Part shown: positions 1 to 7,458 of the stretch, piece by piece
How the letters are laid out: the number at the start of each line of letters is the position of its first letter
Numbering within the stretch: position 1 is the stretch's first letter
Source of the DNA: an uncultured Tissierellia bacterium
Lineage (GTDB): Bacteria; Bacillota; Clostridia; Tissierellales; Peptoniphilaceae
Assembly: GCA_902489375.1 (NCBI GenBank)
Contig: CABTZP010000003.1
Coordinates: forward strand, 1 to 25,847
Reading direction: 5' to 3'
Length of the DNA: 25,847 nt
The notes under the pieces: model-generated
Seen by the model: the letters and a program-made list of their open reading frames with translations, nothing else
What the model was told of the DNA's origin: nothing
The model's database searches: none
Program-made: the position numbers and the translations under genes

Positions 1-21
1 AGACGTGTGCTCTTCCGATCT
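1..21. other. Illumina adapter remnant at contig edge
   Basis: The first 21 bases match the 3' end of the standard Illumina TruSeq-type index-read adapter (it ends GCTCTTCCGATCT). This is library sequence, not genome. It means the contig begins at an untrimmed read, so bases just after it are also of doubtful quality. Confidence 0.96.
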
Positions 22-81
22 GATGATGCCGAGGATGATGATGTGAAAACGGGAATCACTTTGACCGGGATATGATTTATT

Positions 82-744
82 ATGAGCCGGATTTTGGCTT
101 TGGCAGGAATGAATGTTTTAGTTGTATTGATGGGTGGCATCGTGATTGCCGCGGGCATCGGCATGTTAACCTCTTCTTTCACCTTTATTGAAGCGACGGC
201 CTCGATGGGGGCGGGCATGCTCAATATGGCGGAGATTTACATTCTTTCCATGCTTGTTGGGGGTCTTGCTTCCATGTGCCGGAAAGATGGCGGATTTGCC
301 TGGCTGATGAAAAAACTGACGAAAAATGTCAAATCGACGGCGGGCGCCCAGGGGACGATTGCTGCCCTGGTCAGTCTAGTTGATCTGGCCGCAGCCAATA
401 ACACCGTTGCCATTATCATTACTGGACCGCTGGCCAAGGACCTTTCTACCCGCTTTAAGGTCGATCCTCGTCGGACAGCCTCAATCCTGGATATTTTTTC
501 CTGTGTTTTCCAGGGGCTGATCCCTTATGGGGCACAGGCTCTTTTGGCGTTGTCCTTGACGGCAAAGACGACGGGCCTTGCCCTCAATCCTTTTAAAGTC
601 ATCCCCAATACCTGGTACTGCCTGATTTTGTCGGTTGTTGCGATTCTTTCGATCTTTATTCCTTTTGCGGATCAGGCCATCAAAAAAGATCCCTGGAACT
701 TTGAACAGGACTGCAAGCAGAGTCAGGTTCGGCACGAAGCATAA
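82..744 (+). CDS. NhaC-family Na+/H+ antiporter, C-terminal half (5' truncated)
   Basis: Integral membrane cation/proton antiporter of the NhaC type, expected to exchange Na+ for H+ across the cytoplasmic membrane. The 220 visible residues are strongly hydrophobic. They carry family-like stretches such as SLVDLAAANNTVAIII (about residues 97-112), DPRRTASILDIFSCVFQG (127-144) and the following IPYGAQALLA. Family members are roughly 430-500 residues, so only the C-terminal half is present. The ATG at 82 has no Shine-Dalgarno site and falls inside a membrane segment, so it is not the native start. The same frame is open from base 22 but has a TGA at 73-75, just after the adapter. That stop may be a read-end error or a real lesion. 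The gene is followed by a strong terminator. Family assignment is confident; intactness is not. Confidence 0.85.
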   Translation: MSRILALAGMNVLVVLMGGIVIAAGIGMLTSSFTFIEATASMGAGMLNMAEIYILSMLVGGLASMCRKDGGFAWLMKKLTKNVKSTAGAQGTIAALVSLVDLAAANNTVAIIITGPLAKDLSTRFKVDPRRTASILDIFSCVFQGLIPYGAQALLALSLTAKTTGLALNPFKVIPNTWYCLILSVVAILSIFIPFADQAIKKDPWNFEQDCKQSQVRHEA

Positions 745-754
745 GAAAAAAGGA

Positions 755-793
755 AAAAAGAGGAGGCCGATGAATTTTTCGGCCTCCTTTTTC
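755..793. terminator. Bidirectional terminator between nhaC and macro-domain gene
   Basis: A 10-bp perfect stem, AGGAGGCCGA (761-770) with TCGGCCTCCT (779-788), has an 8-base loop. It is followed by TTTTT on the + strand and by CTTTTTT on the - strand (the A-rich run before 761). It can stop both convergent genes. Confidence 0.9.
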
Positions 794-836
794 ATTAAAT
801 ATGAAAAATGATTGAATTTCCTTTTGGGTTTATTTT

Positions 837-1406
837 TTAGATTCCGTTTTCAATCACTTTATTTTTTAGCAGCTGGCCCAAAATTTCAAGATATACGTCT
901 AACTCATTATCCCGATAACAGCAGAGGCGAATTTCCATCTTTTTTTCAGGATGGGCTTTTAGCCAGTCATAGGCCGATAAGATCGCGATTCGGGCCGCTT
1001 CGCGGAGGGGGTAGCCAAAGACGCCTGCTGAAATGCAGGGAAAGGCAACCGAATCACAGTCCTTTTCCAATGCCCTTTCCAGCGCACTCTGATAGGCGGA
1101 TCGAAGAAGCTGGGCATCTTCTTCTTTTCCATGGTAGACGGGTCCGACGGTGTGAATAATGTACTTTGCATTTTTCAGATCATAGGCTTTCGTCAGCTTC
1201 GCTTCTCCGGTAAGACAGCCGCCCAAAGACCGGCATTCTTCCAAAAGTTTTGGCCCGGCTTCCCGGTGGATTTCCCCATCGACCCCGGAGCCGCCTAAAA
1301 GGGTTGGATTTGCCGCATTGACAATGGCGCAAACCTCCTGTCCGGTAACGGATCCTCGTAGGATGATGATTTTTGCTCTATTTTTCATCTCAATTATGGC
1401 TTTCAT
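837..1406 (-). CDS. Macro-domain protein (ADP-ribose-binding, YmdB-like O-acetyl-ADP-ribose deacetylase)
   Basis: A 189-residue single-domain macro protein. It probably binds ADP-ribose and hydrolyses O-acetyl-ADP-ribose or removes ADP-ribose from acidic side chains in the cytoplasm; the exact substrate is not decided by sequence. Hallmarks in order are IVNAANPTLLGGSGVDGEIH (residues 28-47; the Asn of NAAN and the Gly-rich loop contact the distal ribose), IIHTVGP (83-89) and FPCISAGVFGYP (122-133; the phosphate-binding loop). The start is supported by AAGGAG ten bases upstream; a second ATG three bases after this site is out of frame and soon terminates. It is convergent with nhaC and divergent from the MBL-fold gene. 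The nearest characterised relative is E. coli YmdB. Confidence 0.9.
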   Translation of the reverse strand: MKAIIEMKNRAKIIILRGSVTGQEVCAIVNAANPTLLGGSGVDGEIHREAGPKLLEECRSLGGCLTGEAKLTKAYDLKNAKYIIHTVGPVYHGKEEDAQLLRSAYQSALERALEKDCDSVAFPCISAGVFGYPLREAARIAILSAYDWLKAHPEKKMEIRLCCYRDNELDVYLEILGQLLKNKVIENGI

Positions 1407-1546
1407 AAAACATAAACTCCTTATAATAAAAATAAAAACGATTCAACTTTCTCCATCGAAACCAGGTAGGGTATGCTTAAGGCTATTCTATCATATGAAA
1501 TGACTTTCATCGGCGAGCAGCCGGGAAGAAAGCAAAGGAGATTAAA

Positions 1547-2440
1547 ATGCAGGAACTGATTCAAGTCGGAGAAAATTCTTTTTACACGCCGGGTCCCGTA
1601 CAGGTGGGCTTGGTCAGGCTTTCCGCTTCCGAAGTCGTCCTGATTGATTCAGGGGCGGATCAGTCGGCGGCAAGGAAACTTCGTCAGTTATTAGAGGAAA
1701 GAGCCTGGACATTAAAGGCAATTTTTAATACCCATTCCCACGCGGATCATGACGGAGGAAATGAGTATCTTCAAAAACGGACCGGATGCAAGATCTTTGC
1801 CCATGACGTTGAATGCGCTTCGATCCGATGGCCGATTTTTGAAGCCGCGGTTCTCTACGGGGCCTATCCTCCCCAGGGCCTTCATGGAAAGGCCATTATG
1901 GCAAAGCCAAGCCAGGTTTCGCCTTTACGCGAAGAAGATCTTCCTTTGGGCTTTGAACGGATCCCCCTTCCCGGACATAGCCTGGATCAGGTAGCCTACC
2001 GGAGCCCCGATGATGTCCTTTATCTTGCCGATGCTTTAAGCAGCAGGGAAATTATTGAAAAATACAAAATCCCCTTTATTTTTAATGTCCAGGATTACCT
2101 GGATAGTCTGGAAAAAATTAAAAGTTTACAGGCCAGGGTTTTTGTCCCGGCCCATGCCCCAGCCATGGATCAGGCGGATGATCTGATCGCCCTTGCCCAA
2201 TATAACATTGATCAGACCCTGGAGATGGGGGAGATCATTGTCGAAAAGCTAAAAAAGCCTCAGTGCATGGAAGCTCTTCTCCAGGCCCTTTTTTGGGACT
2301 TTGGCCTGGAGATGAATTTGATCCAGCGGTTTTTGGATGGGGCAACCCTCAAAGCCTATCTGACCTTTCTATCCGACCAGGGAAGAATTGAATACCGCTT
2401 TGAAGATGGGCTGATGGTCTGGCAAAAAATCAAAGCCTAG
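1547..2440 (+). CDS. MBL-fold metallo-hydrolase
   Basis: A 297-residue metallo-beta-lactamase-fold hydrolase, cytoplasmic (no signal peptide). The complete metal-binding set is visible: H63-x-H65-x-D67-H68 in THSHADH, H144 in LPGHS, D162 in LADA and H203 in PAHAP. This gives the usual dinuclear zinc or iron site. The C-terminal ~85 residues form a helical, winged-helix-like tail often seen in glyoxalase II-like or lactonase-like members; the substrate cannot be told from sequence. AAAGGAG sits 7 bases before the ATG. The stop codon lies 5 bases from the convergent thiT stop, so the two transcripts must overlap or share a terminator; I see no hairpin there. Confidence 0.9.
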   Translation: MQELIQVGENSFYTPGPVQVGLVRLSASEVVLIDSGADQSAARKLRQLLEERAWTLKAIFNTHSHADHDGGNEYLQKRTGCKIFAHDVECASIRWPIFEAAVLYGAYPPQGLHGKAIMAKPSQVSPLREEDLPLGFERIPLPGHSLDQVAYRSPDDVLYLADALSSREIIEKYKIPFIFNVQDYLDSLEKIKSLQARVFVPAHAPAMDQADDLIALAQYNIDQTLEMGEIIVEKLKKPQCMEALLQALFWDFGLEMNLIQRFLDGATLKAYLTFLSDQGRIEYRFEDGLMVWQKIKA

Positions 2441-2445
2441 AAAGA

Positions 2446-3051
2446 TTACTGGGATACCAGATAGCGCTTGAGAGATTTCCAGAGAAGGCCGATGATCACT
2501 AAACAAATGAGTAAGTCCGGCAGCAAGAACAGGTTATAGCTAAGACTGTATAAGATTGTCTGACTGTTGGCCCAGTTGGAAGGACTGATGGCCTGGGCAA
2601 GAGAACCCCCGCCATTTTCAAAGGAGATGGAGCCAAAGAAGATGCAGCCTGAAATGACGTGGCAGAGGTAGCGAAGGACCGTTCCAAGGAGCATCCAGGG
2701 AATATAAAACTTGAATTCATTCACTTTTTTTGATTGGGGGATGCCAGCTAAGCCGCACATAGCAAAGGCCAAAGGATAATCAAAGATCAGCTGGAGGGGA
2801 TGGACGACATACCCGCCTAAAAGCATATTGACCAGCCCGTACACACCGCCCACCAGCAGTCCTTTTTTCCATCCCCAGCGGATGGCAAAGAAAAAGAGGG
2901 GGGCCATGGAACCGAGGGTTACGCTTCCTCCCTGGGGCATCCGAAAGATCGTAATCAGGTCGAGGACTTTTGCCAGGGCAATGCAGATTCCGCCCTCGGC
3001 AATCCAGCGGGCGCTGGAAGCCGGTTTTTTCATCGAAAGATTTTCAGTCAT
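2446..3051 (-). CDS. thiT: Energy-coupled thiamine transporter ThiT (ECF S-component)
   Basis: Substrate-binding membrane subunit of an ECF-type vitamin importer. It binds thiamine with high affinity and docks to the shared EcfA1A2T module, which is not in this window. The 201 residues form about six membrane helices and carry the family signature FRMPQGGSVTLGSMAPLFFF (residues 36-55), RWGWKKGLLVGGVYGL, the HPLQLIFDYPLAFA helix and RYLCHVISGCIFFG. These contain Trp, Tyr and His residues of the type that form the thiamine pocket. The start follows an AAGGA site. Firmicute thiT genes are often preceded by a TPP riboswitch; no TPP hallmark is present in the 153-base gap upstream. Assignment is firm. 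Confidence 0.94.
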   Translation of the reverse strand: MTENLSMKKPASSARWIAEGGICIALAKVLDLITIFRMPQGGSVTLGSMAPLFFFAIRWGWKKGLLVGGVYGLVNMLLGGYVVHPLQLIFDYPLAFAMCGLAGIPQSKKVNEFKFYIPWMLLGTVLRYLCHVISGCIFFGSISFENGGGSLAQAISPSNWANSQTILYSLSYNLFLLPDLLICLVIIGLLWKSLKRYLVSQ

Positions 3052-3204
3052 TTTTATTCCTTTCTTGCCTAAGCAGTTCGCTGGGCCGCCTGGCTACACA
3101 TTTTCCCGATGAGTATAGCGAGGGAACTTTTTCATCAGAAAGATTGTAAGGGCCAAAGGGCCCGAACGGTCTTTTTTATTATCAAGCCCGAAAGGGCTGG
3201 AAAT
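3052..3204 (-). other. vwA-thiT intergenic region with two hairpins
   Basis: The 153 bases between the VWA gene stop and thiT hold two short hairpins as read on the minus strand. One is AGCCC/GGGCT with a 4-base loop (3185-3198). The other is GGGCC/GGCCC with a 4-base loop (3150-3163), followed by a weak T-poor tract. They may slow or attenuate read-through into thiT. A further weak TTCCC/GGGAA pairing lies closer to thiT. No canonical riboswitch core or clear promoter is recognisable. Confidence 0.35.
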
Positions 3205-5040
3205 CTAGTTGATATTTCGAATTTGATTCAAAAGAATCTTCGCGACGATTTCAGCAAATCGGTCAGAATTTTTAATATAGGCGAAACCGGAACCGTAGAT
3301 TTTCTGAGCTGCAAGAAGATCTTCTTCCACCCCCGTGAAAAGACCAAAGACCGCAATATTTTCGGCCCGGATCTGGCGGACCTCGTCAGCGGTGTCTCGA
3401 ATGGCTTTTTCATTGTCCGAGGGGGAGTTTCGGAAAGAAGCCTGAGTGTTTACTCCGACATGAACATAAAAAGGCTTTCCGTCACTGAGAACGATCATCA
3501 CATTTTTATGTGATGACTTTTTCAGCATTCGGGCCCGGACAAGACGAAGGGCATAGCCGTCCCGGTTTGCCGCGTCAGGAAAGTATCCTAAAACATTGGA
3601 AGACGATGAGCGGTCAAAATAGTCATGGAACTGGTGAATGACCGTGCAGCCCAAAAGCGTCTGAAAGGAAGAAACCCGGAAGGGGATTTTTGCCATTTCC
3701 AGGGCTTGGGCCAGGATATAAGCCTGGGCAGCGACCTTTTCCTGGCGGTCTTTTTGTGAACCGGAAGAATCGAGAACCAGGTCCACCAATAGGCGGCTGG
3801 GTTCATCATGATTGGCCTGGTAAAAAACCCGGTTGTCGTCAAGAATCGGATTGCGCCAAACCCGATCCGATGCCAGTGTCCCATGATCTTCCAGGAAAAA
3901 ACCGTCTTCCTCTTCATGTTTTAAAGCGGATTGTAATTTGTCAGCCAGGCTTCTGATTGCCCGATGGATGGAACGGGCGTTTTTTTCGACATAGCCTTCA
4001 TTTTGACTTTTCGCCTTGGCCATCAGCTTTTGCCGGTAAGGGATATTTTTTGTCTTCACATCTGCCCCGTAGGGGTCCGTGGACCAATCCAGCTGATCAA
4101 GATCTGCCCTTTTCTCCAGATCCGCAAATCCCCGGGTGATTAAAAAAGTTTGATCTGCGTGATAACCTTTGGAAACCTTCTCAAGGAGGGCCTGTCCTTC
4201 TCCTTCGCTGATCAAAGAGGGACCATAATTTTTTTCCATGAAAGCCCGGTTATTTTTTATTTTTCTTTTTTTAAAGCGAATTTTCGCCGGATCCTTCTGC
4301 TCTTCCTTTTTCGAGTCGTCCAAAAGGATATTGTCCATGAATTCCGCCGACCCGATGGTTAGTTCCTTTAATAGTTCCTCGTCGGAAAGGTAGCGATCTC
4401 TGGGCTTTTTAACCCTTTCCTTTTCCGTTCGGTCGATTTTCGCCCGGAGGATTTCGTCGGAGACTTTGGCTGGATCCAGGTGAAAATGCCTTCGAAGGAC
4501 CTCCTGCATACCGGTGATGAAGGCATCGGTATCCTTACTTGCCAAATCTTCTAAGTCATCCAGAAGTTTTTTCCCCATTCCATTGACTTTTGGGACCTGT
4601 CCCAAGGCCCTTTGGGCATGGGCCAGGTCTAAAAATTCTACCCAGGAATTCGGGGAAGAGAGGCGATACATCCGGATCTTGTTTTGCATAAAGGCCCTTC
4701 GAAAGGACGCCATGGCCGGTCGGCTTGAAACCATCTCCTGATAGGCCGCCTCTTCCAGAGGAACGGCCATGACCCGGGTAAAAAGCTCTCCGCCGGGCAT
4801 TTCTTCCCAGAGATAGGAAGCATAGGCCAGGATTTTCTCTTTCTCAAAGCGTCTGGCTAAGGCGCCTAGAAGGGCATTTTCATAGTATAGGCGGGTTTCA
4901 GGATCCTGACATTGTGGGCGGTTTTCTTCAAAAAAGCGAGCGTAAGCCCGCCCCTCATCTCCCTCATAGTCTTCGGAGACGGTCCAGCGAATATTTTGGG
5001 CACGGAGTTTTTGGGCCTCTTTTTCTCTAAATTCAGGCAT
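3205..5040 (-). CDS. VWA-domain protein (CobT/NorD-like partner of MoxR ATPase)
   Basis: A 611-residue protein with a long helical, charged N-terminal two-thirds and a C-terminal von Willebrand A domain. The MIDAS metal site is visible as D424-S-S426-G-S428 (LVLDSSGSQ), with a later acidic ligand in VLSDGKP (D520). The linker around residues 245-265 is very rich in Lys and Arg. Proteins of this layout (CobT, NorD and generic VWA partners) pair with a MoxR/CobS-type AAA+ ATPase to remodel or metallate a target enzyme. Here the MoxR gene ends 14 bases upstream, so the pair is probably co-transcribed and translationally coupled; the Shine-Dalgarno site is weak (AGGG). The client protein is unknown: no cobalamin, nitric-oxide reductase or chelatase gene is nearby. 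Confidence 0.85.
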   Translation of the reverse strand: MPEFREKEAQKLRAQNIRWTVSEDYEGDEGRAYARFFEENRPQCQDPETRLYYENALLGALARRFEKEKILAYASYLWEEMPGGELFTRVMAVPLEEAAYQEMVSSRPAMASFRRAFMQNKIRMYRLSSPNSWVEFLDLAHAQRALGQVPKVNGMGKKLLDDLEDLASKDTDAFITGMQEVLRRHFHLDPAKVSDEILRAKIDRTEKERVKKPRDRYLSDEELLKELTIGSAEFMDNILLDDSKKEEQKDPAKIRFKKRKIKNNRAFMEKNYGPSLISEGEGQALLEKVSKGYHADQTFLITRGFADLEKRADLDQLDWSTDPYGADVKTKNIPYRQKLMAKAKSQNEGYVEKNARSIHRAIRSLADKLQSALKHEEEDGFFLEDHGTLASDRVWRNPILDDNRVFYQANHDEPSRLLVDLVLDSSGSQKDRQEKVAAQAYILAQALEMAKIPFRVSSFQTLLGCTVIHQFHDYFDRSSSSNVLGYFPDAANRDGYALRLVRARMLKKSSHKNVMIVLSDGKPFYVHVGVNTQASFRNSPSDNEKAIRDTADEVRQIRAENIAVFGLFTGVEEDLLAAQKIYGSGFAYIKNSDRFAEIVAKILLNQIRNIN

Positions 5041-5054
5041 ACAAGAACATTACC

Positions 5055-5969
5055 CTATTTTTTGAAAAGCTCTTCTGATTCAAGATTTTTTGGGATCCGC
5101 AGAGCGATGACGTCCCGAACAAGATCTTTTTCAAAGGGATCAAAGGACTTATTGACAACGCCCAGTTCCAGCGCCCGGAAGGGGGAAAGGCCAAGCTCCA
5201 TCAGCCGAATGGAGGCAAGAAGCCCCCGGAGGTCGACCGGCTTGGTGGTGATTTCAGCATTGTCCGCTTTTTTTTGAAGGTCCCGAAAGAGGGAAGCGAA
5301 CTGATCCATCCACTCTTTTTTTACGGAAGGGTATTGGCCCTTTAGAAGATCAACCAATTCGTCCTTTTCAATTGAGGGAACCTGGACGATTAAAAAGCGA
5401 GAGGTCAGGGCCTCGTTCAGTTCCCTGGTTCCTATATAGCCATAGTTCATCGTCGCAATAAAGCGGGTTTCTTCCCGAAGGAAGATTCGCTGATATCCGG
5501 GAAGGTCGATGAAACGGCGAAAGTCCAAGGCGGCGTGAAGGACCGCGACGGCATCATTTCGGGCCATGTTTACTTCGTCTAAAATGCCATAGCCCCCGTG
5601 TTCTGCGCATGCCAGGATCGGCCCCTTTCGGAAGGTGACCTCTCCTCCTTTAAACGTGTCCGTGCCGATCAGGGTAGAGGCATCGGTATTAATATGAAAA
5701 CTGACGGTCCAGGAGGGACGGTGAAAGAGGTAGGCCAGGTTCTCAGCCAGAACATTTTTTCCCGTTGCCTTGGGTCCCGTCAGTAAAATATTTTCACCAG
5801 CCAGGATGGCCGTGATGGCGTCCTCCCAAACTGCTTTACCGTAATAAAGGAATTGGGGCTTTTTCCATCGAACCGCCTCTTCGGGCTTGAGGGGATGATC
5901 CTTGACATACTCATCAACCAGCTTTAAAAGGGCAGGGTCTACACCTTGTTTTAATAATTCATCTTTCAT
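5055..5969 (-). CDS. MoxR-family AAA+ ATPase
   Basis: A 304-residue AAA+ ATPase of the MoxR/CobS/NorQ group, acting with the VWA protein encoded immediately downstream as an ATP-driven chaperone. I chose the Met at 5969 because AAGGA lies 6 bases before it; the open frame continues 23 codons further but those residues read like untranslated leader. Walker A is GPKATGKN (residues 65-72), Walker B is GGYGILDE (D131-E132), sensor 1 is in ATMNYG (N175) and an arginine finger candidate is in LTSRF (R191). The last Walker A position is Asn instead of the usual Ser/Thr, which normally helps ligate Mg2+. The gene is divergent from the hypothetical gene at 6113. No metallochaperone client is adjacent. 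Confidence 0.9.
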   Translation of the reverse strand: MKDELLKQGVDPALLKLVDEYVKDHPLKPEEAVRWKKPQFLYYGKAVWEDAITAILAGENILLTGPKATGKNVLAENLAYLFHRPSWTVSFHINTDASTLIGTDTFKGGEVTFRKGPILACAEHGGYGILDEVNMARNDAVAVLHAALDFRRFIDLPGYQRIFLREETRFIATMNYGYIGTRELNEALTSRFLIVQVPSIEKDELVDLLKGQYPSVKKEWMDQFASLFRDLQKKADNAEITTKPVDLRGLLASIRLMELGLSPFRALELGVVNKSFDPFEKDLVRDVIALRIPKNLESEELFKK

Positions 5970-6112
5970 AATTATCCTTTTTGTGTTAGTCTTTATTATT
6001 AGAAAGTATTGAGCGGAAAGGAAGAACCTTTTTTTCAATCCGCTAGTTTTGATGAACCTTCTTTATCGGCCCCTTAATACTAGCTGAAAAAAGGAGGATT
6101 TTCCAGTATTGA

Positions 6113-6757
6113 ATGAAAAACCAAGCCGCCGGGATCAGACGGAGGCAATGCGAGGACTGGAAAAAGGGAAAAATTCAACCAGTCCCTGGAAAGGATAGCA
6201 TCGTGGTTCCCAGAGAAAATGACAAAGACCTAATTTATCAGAGGACGATGGAAAATTTAGTCTACGCTGTGCGTGATACGAACCTGAAAGAGGTTTGCGC
6301 AAAAAAATATCAGCCTAAACAGGTCCTGCGTGAAAAAGGCTTTGTCGAGGCAACCTATCTTGTAGGCGGGATGGTCACGAAGGATCGCTATGCGATCGTA
6401 TCAAATCATATGCATTATCAGGAGAGCTACTCACCGGGGGTAGAGGGATATTATTATTGCCAGGCCGATTCCCATTACCTGTGCATGGATATTTATGAAT
6501 ATGAAGGAAAAAAGCAGATCCTCCTTCTTCATCTGCCGGAAACCCAGAATTGGAAACTGTTTTTAGATTTTGATGACCAGCTTTATCCGGGAACCGGTGA
6601 AATCATTAATAGAGCACGGAAAAAATTTGAGGAAACTTGTCTGGAAGCTCCGATTTTGGAGGCCAATACGCCAAAATGGCTGCGTCAGTGTTCTTTTCCC
6701 GTGGGCATGACGGTTCGGGGAGAGCTTTTCCCCCTGGAGGATGCCCCTCTCTTTTAA
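6113..6757 (+). CDS. Hypothetical protein, possible 5' frameshift
   Basis: I do not recognise this 214-residue cytoplasmic protein. From about residue 33 onward it looks like a well-folded mixed alpha/beta protein (VVPRENDKDLIYQRTMENLV..., a YYYCQADSHYLCMDIYEYEG strand region, a Trp-Lys-Leu-Phe segment). It has no membrane segment and no catalytic motif that I can name. The N-terminal ~30 residues in this frame are odd and the AAGGAGG site (6091-6097) is 15 bases from the ATG. A TTG at 6109 has better spacing (11 bases) and opens another frame reading LNEKPSRRDQTEAMRGLEKG, then ...TSPWKG, then a stop at 6196-6198; this joins naturally to SIVVPREND if one base is removed. The true start may therefore be TTG 6109 with a one-base insertion in this assembly. 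Confidence 0.7.
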   Translation: MKNQAAGIRRRQCEDWKKGKIQPVPGKDSIVVPRENDKDLIYQRTMENLVYAVRDTNLKEVCAKKYQPKQVLREKGFVEATYLVGGMVTKDRYAIVSNHMHYQESYSPGVEGYYYCQADSHYLCMDIYEYEGKKQILLLHLPETQNWKLFLDFDDQLYPGTGEIINRARKKFEETCLEAPILEANTPKWLRQCSFPVGMTVRGELFPLEDAPLF

Positions 6758-6858
6758 TTTCCCTATCTCTTCTCAAAAAAGGTTTTTTTGCTGTGCGGAA
6801 GAGAAAAAAGCCGAGAGGAAAAAAACAGTTTCATCGAGAAAATGAAAAGAGGGTGGAT

Positions 6859-7458
6859 ATGGATGAGAGGCTGAAAAAACAGCTGAATTTCATTTTAACG
6901 ATCGATCAGGAAAAAAACATTTTTAGGCAGACCCATCTTTCGGGTGGCGGAAGAAGGGAAAATGACGCGGAGCACGCCTGGCACATGGCGATCATGGCCT
7001 TTCTGCTTAAGGAATATGCCAATGAAGAGGTGGACCTGGCAAAGGTCATGGTGATGTGTCTGATCCATGATATTGTTGAGATTGAAGCGGGAGATACCTA
7101 TGCCTATGACCGGGAAGGCCTTTCCACCCAGAAGGCCAGAGAAGACCAAGCGAAAATTCATCTGTATTCTCTTCTTCCGGAAGACCAGAAAAATGAACTG
7201 ATCAGCCTTTTTGATGAATTTGAAGAGAGAAAAAGCCCTGAAGCAAGATTCGCTCACGCGATGGATAATCTTCAGCCCCTCCTTTTGAATAACGCAAACG
7301 AAGGGGGGGATTGGCGGCTTCATCAGGTTCAGGCGAAAGACGTTTATGAACGGCAGAAAAAGACCCGGGAAGGGTCGGAGGTCCTTTACGCCATTACCGA
7401 TCAAATTCTTCAAAGGCATATTCGGAAAGGAAATCTTCTGGGCGATGAGAAGGAATAA
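6859..7458 (+). CDS. HD-domain hydrolase, YfbR/HDDC2-like 5'-deoxynucleotidase
   Basis: A 199-residue HD-superfamily metal-dependent phosphohydrolase. The pattern R33-E34-N35-D36-x-E38-H39 with W41-H42, then H70-D71 in LIHDIVEIEAGD and D136 in HAMDNLQP, is the H...HD...D metal site. The RENDAEH-W context is typical of YfbR/HDDC2-type enzymes that dephosphorylate deoxynucleoside 5'-monophosphates. The open frame extends upstream to 6637, but that part overlaps the preceding gene in another frame and is not protein-like. The ATG at 6859 has GAGGGTGG just before it. The 3' end overlaps the start of the DUF1287 gene by 14 bases, implying coupled translation. Confidence 0.88.
   Translation: MDERLKKQLNFILTIDQEKNIFRQTHLSGGGRRENDAEHAWHMAIMAFLLKEYANEEVDLAKVMVMCLIHDIVEIEAGDTYAYDREGLSTQKAREDQAKIHLYSLLPEDQKNELISLFDEFEERKSPEARFAHAMDNLQPLLLNNANEGGDWRLHQVQAKDVYERQKKTREGSEVLYAITDQILQRHIRKGNLLGDEKE

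Noticed and set aside
3109..3513. Open frame of 134 codons on the + strand
   Set aside because: It overlaps the 3' end of the VWA gene on the other strand, lacks a ribosome site and is not protein-like.
6637..6858. Longer N-terminus for the YfbR-like HD protein
   Set aside because: Most of this stretch overlaps the preceding gene in another frame, the peptide is not family-like, and a clear ribosome site precedes ATG 6859.
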